The notes: generated from the letters alone by a model not told the origin. DNA of 64,000 nucleotides from Lacipirellula limnantheis (GCF_007746075.1 NZ_CP036339.1:2552885-2616884), one strand, 5' to 3'; shown: positions 1 through 8,893, counted from the first letter of the stretch. Numbers and translations are program-made.

Positions 1-528
1 CGGTTGATTTCCGAACACGACGAAGTCGATGTGACTCGACTCGACATTGTCAACATCGAAGACCCGACGGCCCCGCTCATACTTCAGCTGCAGTACCGCA
101 TCGACAACGCCTTTCATAGCGTCGGCGAAAGCGGCACGCCGCTGTCCGGGCGGCTCGTCAGCCCGTGGGAGACCTGGGCCACCACTGCCTACGCTATGAC
201 CGAACGATTGACGCCGTTTCGCACGACCGCCGCATCGATCGTCGGCTCGACGCGCTATGTCTTGCCGCCTGGGTTCATCCTTGACCGGGGACCCGAGTCG
301 ATCGAATCGCCTCCTACGAATACGTTCGTCAACTGGAAAGTCGAGGCGAACGCGGCAGACAACTCGACGCTGCTCCGCGTCGATCGACGCGCGGGGAGTC
401 ACCCAGCAGCGGCCTACGCTGCCTGCTCGGCGGAAGCCAAGCAGCTGCTCGACCGGATACGTCGACCGATCACGCTCCGGGAGATTCCTCTGACAGCCAG
501 CGCCGAAGGCAGCGCGACGGTCCGCTAG
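1..528 (+). CDS. C-terminal part of a transglutaminase/DUF3857-like protein (truncated by window edge)
   Basis: The reading frame is open from the first base to a TAG stop, so the true start lies outside the window. About 175 residues are visible. They look like a beta-rich C-terminal domain ending in a helical stretch with a pattern of regularly spaced Tyr and Ala (AAAYAACSAEAKQLLDRIRR) followed by a basic tail. This resembles the end of planctomycete DUF3857/transglutaminase-like proteins, but no catalytic core is visible, so the family call is inference. It converges on the arginine dihydrolase gene, whose stop overlaps by 4 bases. No terminator hairpin was seen between them. Confidence 0.5.
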   Translation, partial: RLISEHDEVDVTRLDIVNIEDPTAPLILQLQYRIDNAFHSVGESGTPLSGRLVSPWETWATTAYAMTERLTPFRTTAASIVGSTRYVLPPGFILDRGPESIESPPTNTFVNWKVEANAADNSTLLRVDRRAGSHPAAAYAACSAEAKQLLDRIRRPITLREIPLTASAEGSATVR

Positions 529-1352
529 ACGCGCCAACCGGCTGCTTCCTCGCCGTCGAGACGCAATGTCAGGCACTTGGCGCTGCCGCCTGCTTTCACA
601 AATTCGCCAAGCGGCGTTTCCGCTGGCGTGAAGCCGGCGGTTCGCAGTTGGCGATGCAGATCCGCGCATCCGACGTTGGTGATCACCGTTCGCCCGACGA
701 CCGCCGCATTGCACGCGAAACTTTCCGCCTCCCCAGCCTCGACTTCAATAAGCGTTGGCACATGGGCCGCCAGCACGCGGCGTCCGTAATCGTCGAACGC
801 GCCGGGATAATAAATGGCCACGCCAGGCGCCAGCGGGCAGAAGCACGTATCGAGGTGATAATAGTAAGCGTCGACCAATTCCAGCGGCAGGACGCGCACC
901 CCCAGCAACTCGCCAATCTGCTGATGACCGAGCGCATCGCTTCGCTGTCGGTACCCCGCAAAGAGGGTGTCGCCGCAAAAGAGCGCATCGCCCGCGCCTT
1001 CGAAGCTGAAACGATTGGGCGTCTCGAATACCTCAAACCCGTCTGCGCCCAGCCAGCGGCGAAAGTGCGCCTCTTCTCCTTGCCGCTGCACATGCTTGAA
1101 GTGGGAGATGACGGCCCGTCGTTTGAAAATCAGCGCTGCGTTTGCGGTGAAGACCAGATCGGGTAGCCCTTCCACCGGTGCGATCTCGGCAATCTCCGCC
1201 CCTGCGGCAATCAATTGGTCGCGCAACGCCCTCCATTGCAGCTGGGCCAGCGCATGATCAGCCTGCCGCTCAGTCTTCATCCACGGATTGATCTCGTAAT
1301 GGATCCCATAGTGCGTCGGCGCACACATCAAGATGCGAGGCGATGACGACAT
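525..1352 (-). CDS. ArgZ-like arginine dihydrolase (amidinotransferase fold)
   Basis: 275 aa, a single guanidino-group-modifying domain. The N-terminus (MCAPTHYGIHYEINPWM) and the blocks DLVFTANAAL, YHLDTCFCPL and GGSAKCLTL closely resemble the N-terminal domain of cyanobacterial ArgZ/AgrE, which converts arginine to ornithine, CO2 and two ammonia. Asn22 and Asn71 sit at the positions I remember for the dihydrolase; His166 and nucleophile Cys260 complete the site. The cyanobacterial enzyme carries a fused ornithine cyclodeaminase domain; here that domain is the separate gene just upstream on the same strand (1505-2773). The predicted pathway is arginine to ornithine to proline. A dimethylarginine dimethylaminohydrolase is the main alternative, but the paired gene and the second Asn favour ArgZ. 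The enzyme is cytosolic, with no signal peptide. Confidence 0.83.
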   Translation of the reverse strand: MSSSPRILMCAPTHYGIHYEINPWMKTERQADHALAQLQWRALRDQLIAAGAEIAEIAPVEGLPDLVFTANAALIFKRRAVISHFKHVQRQGEEAHFRRWLGADGFEVFETPNRFSFEGAGDALFCGDTLFAGYRQRSDALGHQQIGELLGVRVLPLELVDAYYYHLDTCFCPLAPGVAIYYPGAFDDYGRRVLAAHVPTLIEVEAGEAESFACNAAVVGRTVITNVGCADLHRQLRTAGFTPAETPLGEFVKAGGSAKCLTLRLDGEEAAGWRV

Positions 1353-1396
1353 TAGCTACCTACAATCTCTTCCTAATCACCAGCTCTGAATAGATT

Positions 1397-1472
1397 AAAC
1401 ACAGAGGACACCGAGAGCACCGACGACCGATGCAACCGCATTCCCTCTGTGTCCTCTGTGCTCGCTGTGTTG
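1397..1472. repeat. Imperfect palindromic intergenic repeat (ACAGAGGACACCGAG type)
   Basis: Two arms, roughly AACACAGAGGACACCGAGAG and its near reverse complement ending GCTCGCTGTGTT, flank a short spacer. It sits between the two arginine catabolism genes. Within each arm a G-rich purine motif recurs with a period of about 9-10 bases. It resembles the elements near 6231, 10331 and 32830 in style though not in exact sequence. It would form a long hairpin in mRNA and could attenuate or stabilise the downstream transcript; that role is inference. Confidence 0.6.
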
Positions 1473-1504
1473 AATGTAGTTGATTTTGAACGATGAGAAT
1501 CGCC

Positions 1505-2773
1505 TCACCCCTCCAGCTTCCGCACTTCCGCCACCAGCGCCCGCAGAAATGGCTCCACATCCGTCACCAACCCCACCGTCTGAAAGCTCCCGCGATCATT
1601 CAGTTTGATCACCGTCGACGGATTGATGTCGACGCACACCACCTTCACGGTCGCCGGCAACAGGTTGCCGACCGCTACGGAGTGAAGCGTCGTCGCCACC
1701 ATCAGGCAGAAGGTCACGTTCTTTACCATCTCCCGCATAATCCGTTGGCACTCAAGCGCGTCCGTCACCACGTCCGGCAACGGCCCATCGTCGCGGATGC
1801 TTCCTGACAGGTGGAAGTCGACGCCGTTCTTGATGCATTCATACATGATGCCGCTGCGCAGCAATCCCGATTCGACCGCCGCAGCGATCGACCCCGCGCG
1901 GCGAATCAGATTGATCGCCCGCAGGTGATGCTCATGCCCCGCGTCGACGATCGTTCCCTCGCTCAAGTTCACCCCCAGGCTGGTGCCGAAGAGCGACTGC
2001 TCGATGTCGTGCGTCGCCAGCGCATTGCCGGCGAAAAGCTTGTGGATGTAGCCATCGCGCAATAGCTCGCATACCAGCGGCCCGCTTCCGGTATGGACGA
2101 TCGCCGGGCCGCCGACCAGCAGCGATCTCTTTCCGTCGCGCCGATTCTCGAACAACTGCCGCGCGATCTCGCGGATCACCACCCCTTTGGGCTTCTCGGT
2201 CGAGACGGCGCTGTTCATGAAGGCGAAAGCATGCCCTTGCTCTTGGCGCTCCAGCGGAAAGACTCGCGTGCCGACATGCCCCACCACCACTTTCATGCCC
2301 CGTTGCACTTCGGTCATCGGTAGGCAGCGGCACGAGATCGAACGGTCGTCAACGACAATCCCGCAATCCATCTCCTGATCGGCTACGCCGATCCAGTGCC
2401 CGCCCAGGCGTACTTCCGTCTTCTGGTTGGTCGTACTGTAGAAACCTTCAGGAAACGCCCCGTCCATATCAGCTTCCACCAACCGCGCGTCGCCTCCGTG
2501 AACGGCAACGGCGCCATGGTCGCTGATTTGGGCCATGATTTCTTCAAGCGCTGCTTCATCCTTCGCGCGCACTTCGATCCGGGCGAAGCTGGGATCGCTG
2601 CGGTCGTGCCCAATGGCGACGTTTTTGATGATGAACATGCCTCCCGCCGCCGTGATGCCATCGAGCACCTTGGGCAAGATGAGGCTGTCGATGATGTGCC
2701 CGCGAACCTCCACGTCCTCGACGGCAGGAAACGCCGCACGACGCAGATCTTCTCTCAGGTCTGTCTCCGACAC
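1505..2773 (-). CDS. TIGR00300 / LOR-SDH region protein, probable ornithine cyclodeaminase
   Basis: 422 aa. The whole length matches the TIGR00300 family (LOR/SDH bifunctional enzyme conserved region), whose archaeal members and cyanobacterial AgrE C-terminal domains convert ornithine to proline with release of ammonia, using NAD. The N-terminal part (about 1-110) is the LOR/SDH region with a conserved RGHIIDSLILPKVLD stretch. The remainder contains glycine-rich, nucleotide-binding-like segments (VGGPAIVHTGSG, LFAGNALATHDIE). The start is GTG at 2773, chosen because GGAGGA lies about 8 bases upstream. The gene is followed by the arginine dihydrolase gene after 152 bases containing a palindromic repeat, so the two are probably cotranscribed. 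It is not the classical mu-crystallin type ornithine cyclodeaminase. Confidence 0.85.
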   Translation of the reverse strand: MSETDLREDLRRAAFPAVEDVEVRGHIIDSLILPKVLDGITAAGGMFIIKNVAIGHDRSDPSFARIEVRAKDEAALEEIMAQISDHGAVAVHGGDARLVEADMDGAFPEGFYSTTNQKTEVRLGGHWIGVADQEMDCGIVVDDRSISCRCLPMTEVQRGMKVVVGHVGTRVFPLERQEQGHAFAFMNSAVSTEKPKGVVIREIARQLFENRRDGKRSLLVGGPAIVHTGSGPLVCELLRDGYIHKLFAGNALATHDIEQSLFGTSLGVNLSEGTIVDAGHEHHLRAINLIRRAGSIAAAVESGLLRSGIMYECIKNGVDFHLSGSIRDDGPLPDVVTDALECQRIMREMVKNVTFCLMVATTLHSVAVGNLLPATVKVVCVDINPSTVIKLNDRGSFQTVGLVTDVEPFLRALVAEVRKLEG

Positions 2774-3039
2774 GTCGAGTTCCTCCTGACTAATTCGACG
2801 AAGTGGCGATAAGCTACCTTCATTCTAGGCGCTGAGCGGCCAATCGGCTCATCGCCGCCATGAGCGTAGATCGGCCCATTTGCCGCTTACGCGGTGACCG
2901 CAAACGGTCCTATTCGCCTTGCTGGAAAGACTTTATATTGATGGGCAAGGCATGGGCGGCGTCGCCCAGCCTTCCCCAGAGGCCCACTTTGGCGCGCCTC
3001 CGGCCCTCGCGGGCTGTCACCATGTTTACGACGTAACTG

Positions 3040-4458
3040 ATGGACGAAAAGAAGACCTCTTCCTGGGACGACCTGATCAAGGAAATCGGCGCCGCTCCTG
3101 CCCCGGACGCCCTGGAGCGCAAACGCCCGGCGATCGAAACGACATTCAATCCGCCGCCGATCGTCGCGGCTCCTCCCAAGCCAAAGGCCAGCGATTGGGG
3201 CGGGCTCGCCTCGCAACTGGGCATCGAAGTCCCGCCCGAACCGACGCCTCCGCCGAAGCCGAAAGCCGAGCTAAAGCCGAAGCCCGAACCAAAGTCGAAG
3301 GCGGAACCGAAGGCGAAGACCGAACCGGGGCCGGCCGTCAAAGCAGAACCGCGGACCGAGCCCCGAGCCAAGGCCGAACCAAGGCCGAGGCGCGACTCCA
3401 AGCGCTCGGCGCCGCGCGCGGCCAAGCCCGAATCTCGCCATGAGCCAACGCCGGGCGAACTCGAATCGAGCTTCGCCGGTATCGAGCCGCTGGAGTCCGA
3501 CTTCGAGGAAATCATCGAGGCCGAGATTATCGACATTGACTACAGCGACGAGCACGATTCGGACCTCGCGGACGAGTTCGTCGCGCAACTGGGCGACGAC
3601 GCCCTCTCAGGCGAGGCGGCGCGCAACGCCTTCGACGCCTTGTTTGAAGGCGACGAATTCGCACCGCCTGCGCCGCGAGCACCGGCGCCCTCGCGACCGC
3701 CTCGCGCGCGCGAAGAACCCAGCCGTCGCGGTCCACGCTGGCGTGACGAGGCGGAAGACGAAGCCGCCTCAGCGCCGATTGACGACGACTTCGAACCGCT
3801 CGAAGGCGCCGACGACTCTGAACTCGTCGACGAAGCCGAAGTCCCTGCGTCCGAGGATGGCGACCGACCCCGTCGTCGTCGCCGTCGTCGCCGCGGCGGC
3901 CGTGGTCGCGAGCGCTCCGCGCGCAGCGACGAACCGCAGATGCGCGGTGAGTCAGAGGACGCCGATAATCTCGACGCAACCAACGAAGATGCGGATGACG
4001 TCGAGCGCGACGAAGACGACGCGCCGACCGAAGCGGGCGAAGGAGAACGCCCACGCCGTCGCCGTCGCCGTCGCCGGCGCGGCGGGGCAAGCGAGGGAGC
4101 GGAGGAGCGTCCGTCCGCCGCTGCGCGAGCACCGCGACCAGCGCCCGCCGCCCGCCGCGAAGAGGACGACGAAGACGAAGAGGAGCACGACGAGGACGAT
4201 GATCACGAATTCGCCCCGGTCGCGGATTCGCGCAGTGACGACGATGACGACGACGACGACGATGACGATGACGACTCGCCCCGGATGTCGCATAAAAACA
4301 TCCCGACTTGGTCGGACGCCATCGGCGTGATGGTCGAGACGAACCTTGCCGCCCGCAAGAACTCGCCCAGCCGGCCCGGCGGACCGGGCGGCGGCGGACG
4401 CGAACGCGGCGGCCGAGGACGCGGCCGAGGCCGCGGTCGCGGCCGGAGCAGTTCCTAA
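3040..4458 (+). CDS. Large intrinsically disordered acidic/basic/RGG protein, function unknown
   Basis: 472 aa with almost no predicted fold. Short ordered motifs at the start (SSWDDLIKEIG, SDWGGLASQLG) and near the end (IPTWSDAIGVMVETNLAARK) share a tryptophan-acidic pattern and may be short linear binding motifs. Between them are a Pro/Lys/Glu repeat region (80-145), an acidic stretch, two blocks of consecutive arginines (around 285 and 345) and a run of more than ten aspartates (around 405-420). The C-terminus is a Gly/Arg-rich RGG tail. The pattern suggests RNA or ribonucleoprotein binding, reminiscent of the disordered scaffold of RNase E, but this is inference and no catalytic domain is present. 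A strong hairpin follows 42 bases after the stop. Confidence 0.7.
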   Translation: MDEKKTSSWDDLIKEIGAAPAPDALERKRPAIETTFNPPPIVAAPPKPKASDWGGLASQLGIEVPPEPTPPPKPKAELKPKPEPKSKAEPKAKTEPGPAVKAEPRTEPRAKAEPRPRRDSKRSAPRAAKPESRHEPTPGELESSFAGIEPLESDFEEIIEAEIIDIDYSDEHDSDLADEFVAQLGDDALSGEAARNAFDALFEGDEFAPPAPRAPAPSRPPRAREEPSRRGPRWRDEAEDEAASAPIDDDFEPLEGADDSELVDEAEVPASEDGDRPRRRRRRRRGGRGRERSARSDEPQMRGESEDADNLDATNEDADDVERDEDDAPTEAGEGERPRRRRRRRRRGGASEGAEERPSAAARAPRPAPAARREEDDEDEEEHDEDDDHEFAPVADSRSDDDDDDDDDDDDDSPRMSHKNIPTWSDAIGVMVETNLAARKNSPSRPGGPGGGGRERGGRGRGRGRGRGRSSS

Positions 4459-4500
4459 GAGTTGGAAACCACACGACTCCAACTGGAAAACGATCGAATC

Positions 4501-4531
4501 GAAGAGCCACTGGCATTGCCAGTGGCTCTTC
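4501..4531 (+). terminator. Strong hairpin after the disordered-protein gene
   Basis: A perfect 14-bp stem (GAAGAGCCACTGGC and its complement) closes on the 3-base loop ATT. There is no T tract, so it may be a rho-independent terminator of the poorly uridylated type or an mRNA stabiliser. It sits between the disordered-protein gene and adenine deaminase. Confidence 0.6.
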
Positions 4532-4571
4532 GCAGTAGACGAGAACCTGTTCGCAGCACTAGGATCGCCGC

Positions 4572-6215
4572 ATGAGTTCGGGCTCGCAAATCATCGTTGG
4601 GCAAGTCGTCGACGTCGCCGGACGGACCATCACGCCGGCGGAAGTCACCGTGGCCGACGGCCGCATCGCCGCCATCACGCCGACGGTCAAGCCCACATCG
4701 ACTTTCCTCCTTCCTGGCTTCGTCGACGCCCACGTCCACGTCGAAAGCTCGATGCTCGTCCCCAGCGAGTTTGCCCGCGCGGCCGTCGTCCACGGCACGG
4801 TTGCCACGGTCAGCGACCCGCATGAAATTGGCAACGTTCTCGGAGTCGCCGGCGTTCACTACATGCTGGAGAATGCGTCGCATGTGCCGCTGAAGTTCTA
4901 CTTCGGCGCCCCCTCGTGCGTCCCCGCGACGACCTTCGAAACCGCCGGCGCCACGATCAGCGTCGCCGAGGTTGAGCAGCTGCTCGACGACCCGCGGATC
5001 GTCTATCTCAGCGAGATGATGAACTTCCCGGGAATTCTCTTCGGCGACGCCGACTGCCTGGCGAAGGTGCGGGCCGCCCATGTTCGCCACAAGCCCGTCG
5101 ATGGTCACGCCCCCGGCTTGCGCGGCGCCGACGCCGCCAAGTACATCGCCGCCGGCATCACGACCGACCACGAATGCTTCACCAAGGAAGAGGCGCTCGA
5201 CAAAATCGCCGCCGGCTGCAAAATCTCAATCCGCGAAGGCTCGGCCGCTCGCAACTTCGACGCCCTCTACACGCTCATCGGCGAACACCCCGCGATGGCG
5301 ATGCTCTGCAGCGACGACAAACATCCCGATGAATTGCTGGTGAGCCACATCAACGCACTCGTGCGTCGCGCGGTTGCCAAGGGGATCAATGTCTTCGACG
5401 CCCTCCAGGCAGCCTGCGTGAACCCGGTCGTCCACTACGGCCTCAACGTCGGCCAGCTCCGCGTCGGCGACCCGGCCGATTTCATCGAAGTCGATTCGCT
5501 CACCGAGTTCCACGTCCGCCGCACTTGGATCGACGGGCAGCTGGTGGCCGAGAATGGCAAGACGCTCATCCCCCGCGTCGAGCCCAAAGTCGTCAACCAG
5601 TTCGTCGCCACGCACGTCCAGCCCGAGCAGTTCGCCGTGCAAGCGATCCCCGGCGCGAAGCTGCAAGTCATCGAGGCCCTCGACGGCCAGCTGATCACCA
5701 ATCGACTTTCGCTGGAGCCGCGAGCCGAGGAGGGCGTCGTCGTGAGCGATCCCACGCGCGACGTCCTGAAACTCGTCGTGGTGAACCGCTATAGCAAGGC
5801 GCCGCCGGCGGTCGCGTTCATCAAGAACTTCGGCCTCTCCAGCGGCGCCATGGCTTCGAGCGTCGCCCACGACTCCCACAATGTGATTGCCGTCGGCGCT
5901 AGCGACGACGACATCGCCTCGGCCGTCAACGCTGTGATGGACGCCGGCGGCGGACTCGCGGCCGTGAACCACGTTCAGGGCGACCATTGGGTGTTGCCGC
6001 TGCCAGTGGCCGGCCTGATGGCCACCGGCACATGCGCCGAAGTCGGCCACGCCTACCAGGAACTCGACTCCGCCGTAAAGCGGTGGGGCTCGACGCTTCG
6101 CGCCCCCTATATGACGCTCTCCTTCATGGCGCTGCTCGTTATCCCCGCCCTGAAGCTTAGCGACAAAGGCCTCTTCGACGGCGGTAAATTCGAGTTCACG
6201 CCGCTACTGGATTAA
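4572..6215 (+). CDS. ade: Adenine deaminase
   Basis: 547 aa, the normal length for the family. It hydrolyses adenine to hypoxanthine and ammonia in purine salvage, using a binuclear metal centre of the amidohydrolase fold. Visible hallmarks are the metal-binding DAHVHVESSML near residue 55, the SDPHEIGNVLG motif, GHAPGLRG, the TDHECFTKEEA segment, SIREGSAARN, and CSDDKHPDELL. The C-terminal domain typical of Ade (HDSHNVIAVG and GGLAAVN) is complete. The next gene but for a palindromic repeat is a cytosine deaminase, making a small base-salvage neighbourhood. Confidence 0.95.
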   Translation: MSSGSQIIVGQVVDVAGRTITPAEVTVADGRIAAITPTVKPTSTFLLPGFVDAHVHVESSMLVPSEFARAAVVHGTVATVSDPHEIGNVLGVAGVHYMLENASHVPLKFYFGAPSCVPATTFETAGATISVAEVEQLLDDPRIVYLSEMMNFPGILFGDADCLAKVRAAHVRHKPVDGHAPGLRGADAAKYIAAGITTDHECFTKEEALDKIAAGCKISIREGSAARNFDALYTLIGEHPAMAMLCSDDKHPDELLVSHINALVRRAVAKGINVFDALQAACVNPVVHYGLNVGQLRVGDPADFIEVDSLTEFHVRRTWIDGQLVAENGKTLIPRVEPKVVNQFVATHVQPEQFAVQAIPGAKLQVIEALDGQLITNRLSLEPRAEEGVVVSDPTRDVLKLVVVNRYSKAPPAVAFIKNFGLSSGAMASSVAHDSHNVIAVGASDDDIASAVNAVMDAGGGLAAVNHVQGDHWVLPLPVAGLMATGTCAEVGHAYQELDSAVKRWGSTLRAPYMTLSFMALLVIPALKLSDKGLFDGGKFEFTPLLD

Positions 6216-6230
6216 GGGAAGAGAAGAAGA

Positions 6231-6373
6231 ATTAGCCACGAAAAGAACGAAAGGTACGAAAAAAAAGAAAAAGTTTGAAGTGACGCAACTCAACTTGATA
6301 CTCACGAGCACTTATCGGGTCGCTGACTCTCCTTTCTTCTTTCGTCATTTTCATGTGTTTCGTGGTTAAGCTA
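6231..6373. repeat. Long imperfect palindrome of CACGAAAG-type repeats
   Basis: The left arm (AGCCACGAAAAGAACGAAAG) and right arm (CATGTGTTTCGTGGTTAAGC) are inverted copies around a 60-base centre. Each arm contains an internal period of roughly ten bases built on ACGAAA. This belongs to the same general family as the elements near 10331 and 32830. It fills the gap between adenine deaminase and cytosine deaminase. Confidence 0.65.
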
Positions 6374-6410
6374 CACTTGCCGTTAATCAACTCAACGCAA
6401 GGGATTGCCC

Positions 6411-6848
6411 ATGGACCCGTTCCTTCAAGCCGCGATCGATGAAGCAAAACAGGGCCTCGCCGAGGGAGGGATCCCCATCGGTTCAGTACTGGTGATCGAC
6501 GGCCAGATTGTCGGCCGAGGTCACAACCGACGCGTGCAACAAGGAAGCGCGATCCTGCACGCCGAGATGGATTGCCTGGAGAACGCCGGCCGGCTCAAAG
6601 CGCGTGACTATCAGCGGGCCGTGCTATACTCGACGTTGTCTCCCTGCGACATGTGCAGCGGTACGGCGCTGCTGTATGGCATCCCCCGCGTCGTGATCGG
6701 CGAGAACCGCACCTTTCAGGGCCCTGAAGAATACGTCCGCTCCCGCGGCGTAACGCTGGAAATCGTCGATGATCCCACGTGCATCCAACTGATGCGCGAC
6801 TTCATCGCCGCCAAACCGGAACTCTGGAACGAAGACATCGGCGTGTAA
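6411..6848 (+). CDS. Yeast-FCY1-type cytosine deaminase
   Basis: 145 aa, a single zinc-dependent CDA-fold domain. The zinc and catalytic motifs are HAEMDCLENAG (His and catalytic Glu) and SPCDMC (two Cys). Beyond the motifs, the sequence parallels fungal cytosine deaminase along its length: GRGHNRR, GSAILHAEMDCLENAGRL, LYSTLSPCDMC, YGIPRVVIGEN and the C-terminal WNEDIGV. It should convert cytosine to uracil. Fungal-type enzymes are monofunctional small proteins unlike E. coli CodA. The start is ATG 6411, with AAGGG seven bases upstream; a TTG at 6405 would leave no spacing. The stop codon abuts the next gene's ATG. Confidence 0.85.
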   Translation: MDPFLQAAIDEAKQGLAEGGIPIGSVLVIDGQIVGRGHNRRVQQGSAILHAEMDCLENAGRLKARDYQRAVLYSTLSPCDMCSGTALLYGIPRVVIGENRTFQGPEEYVRSRGVTLEIVDDPTCIQLMRDFIAAKPELWNEDIGV

Positions 6849-7904
6849 ATGTTCTTTTCCCCCCGCATCCGCCTGAAAGCCCTCGCCAACCTGTGCCGGC
6901 GACTGGCAGTTTCTACCAGCGCGGGGATTCAAGATCGCAAGATCTGGCGCGACGAAGCTGCCCGCAGTCGCGGCAGCGAGCACGCCGCTCTTTCACAGGT
7001 GAGCGATTCGCTCGCCCGCGGGGAAACGATCAGCGACGCTCTGAGCAAGACCGGCGAGTATCTTCCCCGCATGTTCAAGCAGATCGTCGCCATCGGCGAC
7101 GCCAGCGGCCGGCTCGACCACGCCTACCAGCGGCTGGCTGAGCATTACGAACAAACGATCGTCACCCAGCGCATGTTTCTCGCGGCGCTCGCCTGGCCCA
7201 TGATTCAGCTCGCCATTGCGCTGTTCGTGATCGGCATCGTCATTTGGATCTCCGGTTTCCTCAATCTGAAGAATTTTGAAGGCGAACCGCTCGACATGTT
7301 CGGCCTGGGGCTGGTTGGGGGCCGCGGTCTGGCTCTCTACGTTGCCTTCATCACGTTCGCGATCATTGCCGTCATCTTCGTCGTCGAAGCGAGCCGCCGC
7401 GGCATGCTGTGGACGCGGCAGCTGCAGCGCAATCTTATCCGGCTACCGGCAATCGGCGGAGCGGTTCAGACGCTGGCGCTTGCTCGCTTCACCTGGTCAA
7501 TGCAGTTGATCCTCGACACCTCGATGGATCTACGCAAAGCGCTGCCGCTGGCTCTTGACGCCACGGGCAACGACTACTACCGTCGACTGGGTCCCGAAGT
7601 CGCCAACGGGATTCAGCGCGGCATGACGCTGACCGCCTCGCTCGCCAAGACCGGCGCGTTCCCCGCGGACTTGCTCGATGCGATCGCCGTCGGCGAGCAG
7701 ACCGGCATGCTGTCGGAGACGATGCAGCGGCAATCGACCGAGTATCAGCGCCGCGCGGCTCTCGCGATTAGCGTCATCGCCCAGATCTTCGGCTACCTCA
7801 TTTGGGCGCTCGTCGCCGCGATGATCGTCGTGCTGATTTTCCGCGTGATGGGGCCCTACATTGGCATGATCGAAGATCTGTCAAAACCCAACGCGTTCAA
7901 GTGA
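6849..7904 (+). CDS. Type II secretion / type IV pilus inner-membrane protein, GspF/PilC-like
   Basis: 351 aa with two T2SF domains. The first (about 10-115) contains ALANLCRRLAVSTSAGI; the second (about 205-320) contains LARFTWSMQLILDTSMDLR. Three hydrophobic segments lie near residues 105-135, 160-180 and 300-330, matching the GspF topology. Family members form the inner-membrane platform that couples the assembly ATPase to pseudopilins. No ATPase or pilin gene is adjacent, so this is an isolated copy, as is common in planctomycetes. It starts immediately after the stop of the cytosine deaminase gene, so the two are probably cotranscribed although functionally unrelated. Confidence 0.85.
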   Translation: MFFSPRIRLKALANLCRRLAVSTSAGIQDRKIWRDEAARSRGSEHAALSQVSDSLARGETISDALSKTGEYLPRMFKQIVAIGDASGRLDHAYQRLAEHYEQTIVTQRMFLAALAWPMIQLAIALFVIGIVIWISGFLNLKNFEGEPLDMFGLGLVGGRGLALYVAFITFAIIAVIFVVEASRRGMLWTRQLQRNLIRLPAIGGAVQTLALARFTWSMQLILDTSMDLRKALPLALDATGNDYYRRLGPEVANGIQRGMTLTASLAKTGAFPADLLDAIAVGEQTGMLSETMQRQSTEYQRRAALAISVIAQIFGYLIWALVAAMIVVLIFRVMGPYIGMIEDLSKPNAFK

Positions 7905-8056
7905 ACGCCCTGCACGGCGTCAGCCGGAAGGCCACGCCCTCCGGGCTGCAGCGGCGATTCGTGACGGCACCACCGCCGCCGCCCGGACCGCGCAGCCGTC
8001 CGACTACTGTGCCGCATCGCTGCGAATCACACCTACTCACCTAGCCAGACACTCAC

Positions 8057-8893
8057 TTACTTCGGCAACCCTCGTAAGTATGTCACCACCGCCTCGTGCG
8101 GATTCTCGACGCTCGCTTTCACCCAGTCGGCCAGCGACCCCGCCGGCTCGCCCGGTCGCAGCGAAGCGAGATAGCCGGTCAGCAGCGTTTCGCGCCCCGC
8201 TTCGGAGTGGAGTAGAAAGTGGACCCACAGCCACGACTCGGCATAGTCGAGCTGCGTCAACTCGCCCGCCTCGATGAGCTGTTCCAATCGCGGCAGATTT
8301 GGCCGCCAGCCGCCGACGGCCAGCTGCCCGCGCAGGTAATTGACGTGCAGGCGGTTCACCCCGTCGCGACCGCGACTCACCTCGAAGTATTCGGCCAGCC
8401 CCTCGTCCAGCCACAGCGGCAAATTCGGCACGCTCGCGTGGAGATACCCATGCGCCACTTCATGCCGCAGGTCTTCCGCGACCGCTTCGCCCCACGTGGC
8501 ATAAACGGCGAGTTCTCGATCGGTTTCGACGAAAATAGCCCGCCGTTCCGGGAAGCCCGGGAACCGCCGCGAGACATGGCGCTTGTAGTCTGTTTCGTCG
8601 GCGAACAAATGAACGTGAATCTGCCGATCGCTCGGTTTAAGCCGCAGCTTTTCGTAGATAATTTGACGCTCGGCGACGATTTCGTCGATCAAGCGATTCT
8701 CGCTCGGCAGGATAAAGTCGGCGTGAAACACCAGCTGCCCAACGGTCGTCGGATGGGCCAGATACGCGGCAGCGTCCTTCTGCCCGGCGCCGGGCCGTAA
8801 GTCGATCGCTCGATTGCTGTTGAACGACCGGCAGGCCCCCAGCGCAATGACGGCCGTCGCGAGGCAGGCGGTGGAGAGGGTCGTTCGTCGCAT
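8057..8893 (-). CDS. Lipoprotein zinc metalloprotease (gluzincin, DUF1570-like)
   Basis: 278 aa. The N-terminus is a lipoprotein signal (hydrophobic stretch ending LGAC at residue 20). The zinc-binding HEVAHGYLH lies near residue 145, followed by WLDEGLAEYFE about 15 residues on, which supplies the third ligand Glu. This is the gluzincin arrangement found in planctomycete DUF1570/basic secretory-type peptidases. It is predicted to act in the periplasm, anchored to a membrane. The substrate is unknown. It converges with the GspF-like gene across a 152-base gap holding a GCCGGAAGG / CCTCCGGGC hairpin. Confidence 0.75.
   Translation of the reverse strand: MRRTTLSTACLATAVIALGACRSFNSNRAIDLRPGAGQKDAAAYLAHPTTVGQLVFHADFILPSENRLIDEIVAERQIIYEKLRLKPSDRQIHVHLFADETDYKRHVSRRFPGFPERRAIFVETDRELAVYATWGEAVAEDLRHEVAHGYLHASVPNLPLWLDEGLAEYFEVSRGRDGVNRLHVNYLRGQLAVGGWRPNLPRLEQLIEAGELTQLDYAESWLWVHFLLHSEAGRETLLTGYLASLRPGEPAGSLADWVKASVENPHEAVVTYLRGLPK

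Noticed and set aside
3271..4516. Long minus-strand arginine-rich frames opposite the disordered protein
   Set aside because: They are shadows of biased codons on the plus strand and lack ribosome-binding sites.
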